DNA of 13,894 nucleotides from Chitinophagaceae bacterium (GTDB lineage Bacteria; Bacteroidota; Bacteroidia; Chitinophagales; Chitinophagaceae). The DNA lies in contig JALOMZ010000012.1 in the NCBI GenBank assembly GCA_025455205.1, positions 1-13,894 of the forward strand, written 5' to 3'. The notes under the pieces were generated by a model. That model ran no database searches, had not been told where the DNA came from, and saw only the letters and a program-made list of their open reading frames with translations. Every line of letters starts with the position of its first letter. Position 1 is the stretch's first letter. The translations under genes were made by a program, and so were the position numbers. Shown piece by piece: positions 7,619 through 13,894 of the stretch.

Positions 7619-7653
7619 AAGAGCAATCCCGACAAAATGCCAGGATTGCTCTT
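7619..7653 (-). terminator. Terminator of the T9SS-protein gene (hairpin 3)
   Basis: An 11-bp perfect stem, AAGAGCAATCC (7619-7629) with GGATTGCTCTT (7643-7653), lies 26 nt past the stop of the T9SS-protein gene. On the minus strand it is followed by a T5 run (GCTCTTTTTATG). The plus-strand side lacks a T-run, so its main role should be to end the minus-strand gene. Its plus-strand 5' flank, ACATAAAAAGAG, matches the repeat units after the tRNA. Confidence 0.82.
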
Positions 7654-7679
7654 GCAAAATCATTCCGATTCCCGGAAGA

Positions 7680-8972
7680 CTATTGTTTCATGAATTTCGA
7701 CCATGACTGGGCCTGGCCATCGGCCAGCAACACATGATATATGCCGGCTGGAAGGTCGCCAACGGGCACTGAGGTTTGCAGGCCCTGCTGCTGAACGGGC
7801 CAGGTCTTTACCATACGGCCATCGGCAGTATACAGCCGCAATTGCGCAGCTTCCGATGCAGGAGCGTATCGCACCATCAATTGACTGCCTGCGGGATTCG
7901 GGAAGAGCGAAAGGCTGGATTTGGAGATGCGGTGCACCAAAACAACAGGGCTGTAGTTAAAGCTCCCATCCTCCTCCACCATCTTCAACCGGTACCAGGT
8001 AGTGGCACCCAGACGAAGGCCGTCGTTGAAAGTGTAGGTATTTACTGTGGGCAGATTGCGGGCAGCCACCCTTCCAGCTGCTACAAATTGCTGGCCATCG
8101 GAACTGCGCTCTATTTCAAAATGACTCATATGGCTTTCCTGCAGGGTTTGCCAGTTGGCGGTAACTCTGCCGGAAGCGTTGGCAGACACCTGAAAATTCC
8201 GGAGTTGCAGTGGAAGTATATAGGTAGACAGGGCCGCCCAGGAGGTGGCCACCGCCATGTTGTCTACACTGCCGGCAGGCGCGCTCGAAGAGGTACCCTG
8301 CCGAATGGAAACCGCCGCAATGCTGGTGGCATCCGAATTCAGGTCGTGCCGTACCAGGGAACTGGCGGGTTCAACCACCGGCAAACCCTCTGCGGCTTTA
8401 AAAACATACAGGTCTGCGGCATCATCGCTGGTGGATGCCAGCGTGTTGAAGGCATATTTAAGCACCAGGCAATAGGTAGTGTTCAGGTCAAACAATTCGT
8501 TAGCATAATTAGGACTCCCACCAGCATTCTTCATAAGCCCAAACTGGATATTGGATCCACTTGATCGCACGAATACGCGCCCATAGAACTGAGTGGCTCC
8601 TGCCGACTGCGTGAAATGGGCAAAATAGTCGCCCGTGGCATTGGCGGAAGAAATGGACACCAGCATGACCAGATACAGCGCACCAGAGTTTACGGCACCG
8701 GGCAATGGCGCTACAATATCCTGGCCGGTATTGGTGAACACCAGCTTTCCGCCAAGGTCAGACATGCCCGGGAAAGAGAGATTTCCCGAGGCATCATACT
8801 GAACCGGATTGGTGGCCGTGGACCCTGTTTGTGTCCATGGCGAGCCCGGCAATCCAGCCAGGCTGCCGGAAACGGCACCATAGTTGAAGGCTTCATAAAA
8901 GACCGGTTGGGCCGAGGTAGCCCATGCTACCGCCACACCCAGCAGCGGGAGCACACTGAATTTTCGAATCAT
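7680..8972 (-). CDS. Secreted protein with T9SS type A sorting domain, function unknown
   Basis: The 430-residue product has a signal peptide (residues 1-21, ending ATSAQ) and a C-terminal type IX secretion signal at about 352-430. The signal contains LSLFPNP, LRLYTADGRMVKT, DLPAGIYHVLL and a terminal KFMKQ. It should pass the outer membrane and be anchored to the surface or released. Residues about 24-250 start VFYEAFNYGAVSGSLAG, a lectin/LamG-like beta-sandwich style common in such proteins. I recognise no catalytic motif. Residues about 253-347 look like a fibronectin-III-like linker (LPLQLRNFQVSANASGRVTANW). It sits downstream of the GH3 gene on the same strand and has its own strong terminator. 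A glycan-binding or adhesive role is inference only. The A/T-rich leader holds a perfect 7-bp hairpin and no Shine-Dalgarno. Confidence 0.88.
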   Translation of the reverse strand: MIRKFSVLPLLGVAVAWATSAQPVFYEAFNYGAVSGSLAGLPGSPWTQTGSTATNPVQYDASGNLSFPGMSDLGGKLVFTNTGQDIVAPLPGAVNSGALYLVMLVSISSANATGDYFAHFTQSAGATQFYGRVFVRSSGSNIQFGLMKNAGGSPNYANELFDLNTTYCLVLKYAFNTLASTSDDAADLYVFKAAEGLPVVEPASSLVRHDLNSDATSIAAVSIRQGTSSSAPAGSVDNMAVATSWAALSTYILPLQLRNFQVSANASGRVTANWQTLQESHMSHFEIERSSDGQQFVAAGRVAARNLPTVNTYTFNDGLRLGATTWYRLKMVEEDGSFNYSPVVLVHRISKSSLSLFPNPAGSQLMVRYAPASEAAQLRLYTADGRMVKTWPVQQQGLQTSVPVGDLPAGIYHVLLADGQAQSWSKFMKQ

Positions 8973-8990
8973 AAAAAGGAAAGGTTGGTT

Positions 8991-9015
8991 ATGGCCTTAA
9001 AATAAAACAGGCCAT
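8991..9015 (-). promoter_or_regulatory. Hairpin in the leader of the T9SS-protein gene
   Basis: A perfect 7-bp inverted repeat, ATGGCCT/AGGCCAT, with an 11-nt A/T-rich loop lies 18 nt before the start codon. The nucleotides between it and the ATG are pyrimidine-rich on the coding strand. It may protect or gate the 5' end of the mRNA, or it may be the remains of a terminator for the upstream GH3 gene. No sigma consensus was found in the 208-nt gap around it. Confidence 0.35.
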
Positions 9016-9180
9016 CGAAATATGCAATACCCCTGCCACCCCGGTGTAAACCGCGTTCGATTTGTCGGCCCAAAGGCCAGCTGCATTAGGTTATACGGTA
9101 ATGGGTATAGCAAAGGCAACCAACTCTTCCGCCTGTCTATGGCAGAGACTGAAGCATGGGGCATGGCTGTGGCGCCCACA

Positions 9181-11889
9181 TTATCTGGCTGCTGCGTTGA
9201 TTGTTGTTTTCAACCTGATGTCTTTGCTGGATGCCCCCACCATAATCCGGAATTCTCCGGGCTCCACCACCCGCTTACCTTCCGCATTGAACATGCTGAG
9301 CATATCGGGGGTAATACGAAACACCACCTGCCGGCTTTCGCCTTTCTTCAAGGATATACGCTGGAACCCTTTCAATTCCATCACAGGCCGTGCCAGGGTA
9401 GCTATTTCATCGCGTATATACAGTTGTATCACTTCATCGCCTTCAAGTGGTCCGGTATTGGTAACCGTGAACCTCAGGGTGGCACTTTCACCCGGCCGGA
9501 TAACCGTATTCTCCAGTTGCAGATTGCTGTAGGCAAAGCGGGTATAACTCAGCCCAAAGCCAAAGGGGAACAAAGGCTCCCCGCTCAGGTTATGGTAATC
9601 ATCCCCCCGACCGGTGGGCAGGTGCCAGTAGCTGAGTGGAAGCTGGGCCTCGTGTACAGGGAAGGTAATGGGCAGGCGACCAGCGGGGTTCACTTTCCCA
9701 AGCAGCACATCCGCCACTGCATGGCCACCTTCCTCGCCAGGATACCATACCATCATAACAGCATTTACTTTATTCAGCCAGCGGCTCATGGTGATGGCGC
9801 TGCCGCCCACCAGCAGCACCGTCACGGGCTTTCCGGTGGCCGCCACTGCCTCAATCAGTTCCTCCTGGTGATAATCAAGGTTCAGCAGGGCCCGGTCCTG
9901 GAATTCCCCTTCGTGGATGCCCGCCACCAGCACCACGGCATCGCTGGTCCGGGCCAGTTGCACGGCCTCCTGCTGCATTTGCTGCCAGGGATCACGCACC
10001 CCTTTGTCCCAGATCAGGCGGACGCGCGCATTGCCCACGGGCTCGCGGAATTCAACGCGTATGCGGTACGACTCCCCCTTCTTAAATGAATAAGGCTTCA
10101 TGATGGTGCTGTAGCTTTTCTTTTCCCAGGCATTTACCAGCAGGCTGTCGTTTATAAACAAACGAAAGCCATCGTTCCCATCCAGGCCGATATTGAATAC
10201 ACCGCTGGAATCGGGCGTAAGCAGGCCAGTCCACCGCACGGCATAGAAATCGCGCGGAAGCCTTTCATCGGGGGAATAAAGCGTCCAGTGAAAATCTACC
10301 CGGCCATCGGCCCGCGTGAATACCGGTTCGCCGGCAAGATCCATGTTGTTATGGTAGGCACCCAACAGTCCGTTGTTCTTTTTACCGTTCAACTCATGCG
10401 ACAGGTACCTGGCTGGTATGGTTTCCCATGCACGGTTCTTACGGGAGTAACCGGCGGCAAAAGATATACTTGTTCCGGGCAGGGCCTCCTGCAATCCCTG
10501 CAGGATATTGACGGTTCCATTGCCCGGTCCGCTGTAGCCTCCCAGCCGGCCCAGCTGTGCGTCCTCTCCTATCACGGCCAGCTTTTTAATGCCCGCCGGC
10601 TGCAAAGGCAACATGCCCTGGTTGCGCAGCAATACCATGCTTTTTGCCGCCGCCATCCGGGCCATAGACTTCTGCTGCTGCACGTTGATCAGCCTTTCAA
10701 TATCCTCCACGGCCACATAGGGTTTTTCAAAGAGCCCCAATTCAAACTTGGCCCGCAGCACGCGGCCCACGGCATCGTTGAGCCGGGCACTGTCAATGCC
10801 GCCGTTGAGGAAGGGTTCTATGAATAGTTTATGGTGGTTATAGTCTGTTTGAAAGATCACATCCAGGCCGCCGTTGATGGACTGTTTTCCGCTTTCGGCG
10901 TAATCACGGCCGGTCATATGCAGCACATTGGCGCCGCCTACGGCACTGGCATCAGAAATCACGAAGCCTTTGAAGCCCTGCTCCTTGCGGAGCCAGTTAA
11001 GCAACAAAGAGGCGCTGGCACTGGAAGGCACCCCATTCACGCTGTTGTATGCGGTCATCAGGCTGCGCGAACCCGCTTGGTGTATGGCCGCTTCAAAAGG
11101 CAGCAGGTGCGTTTGCCGCAGGTACCAATCGCTCCAGTGGATGGGATAGCTGTCGCGACCGCCTTCGCCCACATTGGCAATGAAATGCTTGGGGGTGGTA
11201 ACAATGCCTGACAGTTCAAAAGGACGCATGAAGGCCACGCCCATGGCAGACGTAAGAAAAGGATCTTCTCCATAGGTCTCTTCTGTTCTGCCCCAGCGCA
11301 CATCGCTGGCCAGGTTGATCACCGGCGACAGGATCTGCCGTATGCCGCGACTGCGGGTTTCCAGCGCAATGGCCCGTGCCACATTGGATACGGTAGCAGT
11401 ATCCCAGGTAGCTGCCAGCGCTATGGCCTGCGGAAAGGCCGTGGCCCCCTGACGCACCAGGCCATGCAGGGCTTCGTCGAAAGGAATGATGGGAATGCCA
11501 AGCCGGGTTTGGGTAACAAAATACTGTTGCAGGCGGTTGATCTTTAATGCCAGTTCCCGGGCATTGTCCGTTGCATTATACTGCAGCATTTGCCCGGCCG
11601 CATGGCCGCTGGCCCCTGCCGCACTCACCTGAAACCCGAACAACCCGTTGCGGTAGAGCGGCTCCTCTCCCGGCCGGATCTCCCCGGGTATCATAAATAA
11701 CTGCCAGAACTTTTCTTCCGGCGTCATACGCTGCAGCAGGTCCTGCACCCGCTGATCTATGGGCAGTGAGGAATTTTTGTAAGGGAAATTTTCCTGGGAT
11801 AATGCCAGGGCGGAACTGGCTAACAGGGCAGCAACAAGGATACAGCCACGAACGGACGTTGCATTAAGCAAGGCAGTAAAAGCAGACAT
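9181..11889 (-). CDS. GH3 family beta-glycosidase with PA14 insert, secreted
   Basis: This is a 902-residue retaining exo-beta-glycosidase of the beta-glucosidase/xylosidase class. Residues 1-31 form a signal peptide with a hydrophobic core CILVAALLASSALAL. The (beta/alpha)8 domain spans about 40-385. It has GRTEETYGEDP (200-210), KHF (234-236), and the nucleophile Asp313 in GFVISDASAVGG. The second GH3 domain is interrupted at about 505-630 by a PA14 module (GLLGAYHNNMDLAG to RVRLIWDKG), which in other GH3 enzymes shapes the sugar subsites. It resumes with HEGEFQDR (659-666), which carries the probable acid/base Glu660 or Glu662. A fibronectin-III-like domain (about 785-895) closes the protein. 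The length suits the PA14-bearing type. It follows the symporter gene after a terminator, so it needs its own promoter, which I could not identify. Exact substrate unknown. Confidence 0.95.
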   Translation of the reverse strand: MSAFTALLNATSVRGCILVAALLASSALALSQENFPYKNSSLPIDQRVQDLLQRMTPEEKFWQLFMIPGEIRPGEEPLYRNGLFGFQVSAAGASGHAAGQMLQYNATDNARELALKINRLQQYFVTQTRLGIPIIPFDEALHGLVRQGATAFPQAIALAATWDTATVSNVARAIALETRSRGIRQILSPVINLASDVRWGRTEETYGEDPFLTSAMGVAFMRPFELSGIVTTPKHFIANVGEGGRDSYPIHWSDWYLRQTHLLPFEAAIHQAGSRSLMTAYNSVNGVPSSASASLLLNWLRKEQGFKGFVISDASAVGGANVLHMTGRDYAESGKQSINGGLDVIFQTDYNHHKLFIEPFLNGGIDSARLNDAVGRVLRAKFELGLFEKPYVAVEDIERLINVQQQKSMARMAAAKSMVLLRNQGMLPLQPAGIKKLAVIGEDAQLGRLGGYSGPGNGTVNILQGLQEALPGTSISFAAGYSRKNRAWETIPARYLSHELNGKKNNGLLGAYHNNMDLAGEPVFTRADGRVDFHWTLYSPDERLPRDFYAVRWTGLLTPDSSGVFNIGLDGNDGFRLFINDSLLVNAWEKKSYSTIMKPYSFKKGESYRIRVEFREPVGNARVRLIWDKGVRDPWQQMQQEAVQLARTSDAVVLVAGIHEGEFQDRALLNLDYHQEELIEAVAATGKPVTVLLVGGSAITMSRWLNKVNAVMMVWYPGEEGGHAVADVLLGKVNPAGRLPITFPVHEAQLPLSYWHLPTGRGDDYHNLSGEPLFPFGFGLSYTRFAYSNLQLENTVIRPGESATLRFTVTNTGPLEGDEVIQLYIRDEIATLARPVMELKGFQRISLKKGESRQVVFRITPDMLSMFNAEGKRVVEPGEFRIMVGASSKDIRLKTTINAAAR

Positions 11890-11936
11890 ACGCTAAAATT
11901 AGGCATTTGGGGCCAAGGCCCTTTAGGATCCATTAC

Positions 11937-11970
11937 AAAAGAGCCGCGGCTTTGCATGCTCAGCCGCGGC
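11937..11970 (-). terminator. Intrinsic terminator of the symporter gene
   Basis: A perfect 8-bp GC stem, GCCGCGGC at 11943-11950 and 11963-11970, gains a ninth pair from T11951/A11962. On the minus strand it is followed by TCTTTT. It begins 25 nt after the symporter stop. It separates the symporter transcript from the GH3 gene, whose ATG is 47 nt farther on. Confidence 0.88.
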
Positions 11971-11995
11971 CCTGTTTATCGGTTCGGAACAACTG

Positions 11996-13669
11996 TTACC
12001 AGAACATCATATACAAGGCGGCCAGGATACCGCAAATGATCAGTGAACCGGCCACAAAGCCCGGGTTTAGTTTGAACATTTTGGTATCCACTTCCAGGCC
12101 ATGGGGTTCTACACCCTTCTTCTGATCGCGCAGGCTGATGATTACCATGGCTACTATGCAGATCACAAACACAAAGCCCATGCGGTCTATGAAGGGGATC
12201 TCAAAGATGCCCTGGGCATTGCGCACCGCAAAACCCGAAGCTTCCAGGAAGCCCAGGTCCATGAATCCCGGCAGAAATTTGAAGATTACGGACAACACAA
12301 AACCACCGATGGTGGCAAACAGCGCTGCATTGGAAGTGGTCTTCTTCCAGAAGAAACCCAGGATGAACATGGCAAAGATGCCGGGCGACACAAAGCCGGT
12401 ATATTCCTGGATATACTGGAAGCCGCCTTTCTTATCCATGCCCAGGAAGGGGGAAATCACCACGGCCAGGATCATGGATACGATGATGGTGATCTTGCCC
12501 ACATTTACCAGTTGTTTTTCGGTAGCATCCTTGTTGATCACTTTCTTGTAAACGTCGAGGGAGAAGATGGTGGCAATGCTGTTGGCTTTGCCTGCCAGTG
12601 AAGCCACCACCGCAGCGGTGAGGGCAGCAAAGGAAAGGCCCTTCAATCCAACAGGCAGCAGGTTCAGCAACACGGGATAAGCGCGGTCTGGATTGAGTTC
12701 ACCATCCTGCATCATCTCTGCCTGGAAATTGCCCTCCTGGTGCAGCACAAAAGCAGCAATGCCGGGCAATACCACAATCACCGGCATGAGGAGCTTCAGG
12801 AAGGCCGCAAACATGATACCGTTGCGCGCCGTTTTGAGGTCGGCGCCCAGAGCCCGCGGGGTGATGTACTGGTTGCAGCCCCAGTAGTTGAGGTTTACGA
12901 TCCACATGCCGCCAATCAGCACCGACAGGCCGGGCAAATCGAGGTAGTTGGGATTATCTGTTTTCAGGATCATGTGGAAATGATCATCGGCTTTTTCGGT
13001 CATCCATTTGAAGCCTTTTACAATGCCATTGTCACCAAAATGGGCAGCCACCAGGTCGAGGGCGAGGTAGGTGGTAACCAGGCCGCCCAGGATGAGCACC
13101 AACACCTGGATAACACTGGTATACCCTATCACCTTCATACCGCCCAGGGTAATCACCACCCCGAAAATGGCCAGCAACGCAATGCAGGTGAAGAGGTTGA
13201 GGCCCGACACGCTGCTTACGGCCAGGGCGCCGAGGTACAGGATAGAGGTAAGGTTCACTACGACATACAGCAGCAACCAGAAGATGGCCATGATCCAGGC
13301 CACGGTGCTGTTGTAGCGCGTGTGCAGGAACTGGGGCATGGTGTATATCTTGTTCTTCAGGTATACCGGAATGAAGAAGATGGCCACAATAAGGAGCGAT
13401 GCGGCCGCCATCCATTCATAGGTGGCAATGGCCAGGCCCATTTTTAAACCTGAACCACTCATGCCAATGAACTGTTCGGCAGAAATATTGGAGGCGATCA
13501 GCGATGCCCCAATGGCCCACCAGGTGAGTGAACCTTCTGCCAAAAAGTAATCGTGCGAAGCGGAAACATCTGTCCGCTTTTTCTTGATGTAGATCCAGTA
13601 ACCGTAGCCGGCTACAATTACAAAATAGATCAGGAATACGAGGTAGTCGTAGAGTTGAAGCGCCTGCAT
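11996..13669 (-). CDS. SSS-family sodium/sugar symporter (SGLT-like)
   Basis: This 557-residue inner-membrane protein has about 13-14 hydrophobic segments and uses the sodium gradient to import a sugar. It has the SGLT-type motifs LIASNISAEQFIGMSGSG (57-74), YEWMAA (84-89), NLNYWGCNQYITPRALGA (259-276) and FQYIQEYTGFVSPG (417-430). Gln66, Glu85, Asn259, Lys292 and Gln421 appear to match the galactose-binding Gln, Glu, Asn, Lys and Gln of Vibrio vSGLT, an alignment made from memory. A monosaccharide substrate such as glucose, galactose or mannose is therefore more likely than a carboxylate or amino acid. The start at 13669 gives a normal N-terminus (MQALQLYDYLVFLIYF). The gene is bounded by terminators on both sides and is probably monocistronic. 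It could supply the last uptake step for sugars freed by GH92 and GH3. Confidence 0.95.
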   Translation of the reverse strand: MQALQLYDYLVFLIYFVIVAGYGYWIYIKKKRTDVSASHDYFLAEGSLTWWAIGASLIASNISAEQFIGMSGSGLKMGLAIATYEWMAAASLLIVAIFFIPVYLKNKIYTMPQFLHTRYNSTVAWIMAIFWLLLYVVVNLTSILYLGALAVSSVSGLNLFTCIALLAIFGVVITLGGMKVIGYTSVIQVLVLILGGLVTTYLALDLVAAHFGDNGIVKGFKWMTEKADDHFHMILKTDNPNYLDLPGLSVLIGGMWIVNLNYWGCNQYITPRALGADLKTARNGIMFAAFLKLLMPVIVVLPGIAAFVLHQEGNFQAEMMQDGELNPDRAYPVLLNLLPVGLKGLSFAALTAAVVASLAGKANSIATIFSLDVYKKVINKDATEKQLVNVGKITIIVSMILAVVISPFLGMDKKGGFQYIQEYTGFVSPGIFAMFILGFFWKKTTSNAALFATIGGFVLSVIFKFLPGFMDLGFLEASGFAVRNAQGIFEIPFIDRMGFVFVICIVAMVIISLRDQKKGVEPHGLEVDTKMFKLNPGFVAGSLIICGILAALYMMFW

Positions 13670-13750
13670 GGATAAGCAATTATTGAGGGGACTATATTAC
13701 GAAGAAGTTGCCTGCGCAACCACGTGAATCATTCAACTAAATACACTGAT

Positions 13751-13762
13751 TATTGTACAATA
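13751..13762. promoter_or_regulatory. 12-bp perfect palindrome upstream of the symporter gene
   Basis: TATTGTACAATA reads the same on both strands and lies about 80 nt before the symporter start, in the only gap that can hold its promoter. It could be an operator for a dimeric repressor or activator. There is no second copy and no regulator gene in the window, and the A/T-rich context makes chance possible. Confidence 0.35.
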
Positions 13763-13801
13763 TTGCCACCACCTCTATGCGGAAGTGGCTGCAGCAAACA
13801 G

Positions 13802-13829
13802 TACCGGCCAGGAACTGTCCTGGCCGGTA
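13802..13829 (-). terminator. Hairpin terminator of the upstream partial gene
   Basis: A 12-bp perfect stem, TACCGGCCAGGA (13802-13813) with TCCTGGCCGGTA (13818-13829), has a 4-nt loop. It lies 10 nt after the stop of the partial gene at the right edge. The following minus-strand sequence (CTGTTTGCTG) is only weakly T-rich, but the stem is the strongest in the window. Confidence 0.75.
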
Positions 13830-13839
13830 TGTATGCCGT

Positions 13840-13894
13840 TTATTTTCCGGGTGTTACCGGAATGATCTGGTAACTGTAACGGTAGTTCTTATAT
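13840..13894 (-). CDS. C-terminal tail of an unidentified protein (cut by window)
   Basis: The minus strand reads through to a TAA at 13842-13840 and gives the last 17 residues YKNYRYSYQIIPVTPGK. Support is the open frame to the edge, a plausible composition, and the strong hairpin just after the stop. The fragment is too short to name a family. Its terminator suggests a transcription unit separate from the symporter. Confidence 0.6.
   Translation of the reverse strand, partial: YKNYRYSYQIIPVTPGK

Larger units (their letters stand above)
7404..7629 (+). repeat. Tandem repeats of the tRNA-Arg T-arm/3' end plus terminator
   Basis: Three tandem units begin with GGTTTCAGG at 7404 (inside the tRNA variable loop and T-stem), 7472 and 7579. 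In unit 1 this runs directly into the T-loop, the 3' T-stem, the acceptor and CACAT (7413-7435). The same 23 nt recur exactly in unit 2 at 7522-7544. Both are followed by an A-tract and a terminator-type hairpin ending in CTCTTTTC. The 27 nt at 7464-7490 recur exactly at 7571-7597. Unit 2 is longer because 41 nt lie between its T-stem half and T-loop. Unit 3 has lost the tRNA 3' sequence but keeps the first 10 nt of that insert and then ACATAAAAAGAG before the third hairpin. The pattern suggests tandem duplication of tRNA end plus terminator, followed by insertion and decay. Confidence 0.88.

Noticed and set aside
8997..9179. 60-codon minus-strand open frame between the GH3 and T9SS-protein genes
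   Set aside because: No recognisable domain or start context, and odd composition; the gap is better explained as leader sequence.
9022..10089. 355-codon plus-strand open frame opposite the GH3 gene
   Set aside because: Most of it is antisense to the fibronectin-like and second GH3 domains. It has no signal peptide, domain motif or start-site support.
12740..13447. 235-codon plus-strand open frame opposite the symporter
   Set aside because: Its composition is very rich in His, Gln and Glu, which mirrors the codons of membrane segments on the real strand.

Overview
The window looks like a chromosomal segment of a Bacteroidota bacterium, most likely a member of the Chitinophagaceae. The reasons are a SusC/SusD pair, a secreted protein with a type IX secretion (T9SS) C-terminal signal, genes without Shine-Dalgarno sequences, and a tRNA promoter that matches the Bacteroidota primary-sigma consensus (TTG, 19 nt, TAnnTTTG). 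Placement below phylum is inference from the style of the proteins.

All protein genes lie on the minus strand, so transcription runs from high to low coordinates. First comes the last 17 codons of an unidentified gene, then its hairpin terminator. Next are an SSS-family sodium/sugar symporter with its own strong terminator, a secreted GH3 glycosidase with a PA14 insert, and a T9SS-targeted protein of unknown function with its own terminator. Then come a GH92 alpha-mannosidase, a roughly 395-nt gap, a SusC-type TonB-dependent receptor, and a SusD-type lipoprotein that runs off the left edge. Together they resemble a glycan-utilisation locus. SusC/SusD would import oligosaccharides across the outer membrane, GH92 and GH3 would release mannose and beta-linked sugars, and the symporter would take up the monosaccharide. 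No regulator is visible, and the strong terminators show several transcription units rather than one operon.

The only plus-strand gene is tRNA-Arg(ACG), between GH92 and the T9SS protein. The sequence after it is the most unusual part of the window. The T-arm and 3' end of the tRNA, with the following terminator hairpin, are repeated in tandem. The second copy keeps the T-stem halves but carries a 41-nt GC-rich double-hairpin insert exactly at the T-stem/T-loop border. A third, decayed copy leads into the hairpin that terminates the T9SS gene from the other side. The layout recalls the tRNA 3'-end repeats of the E. coli tyrT/rtT locus, or scars left by integrating elements. The tRNA itself also carries a paired change at the 19-56 tertiary contact.
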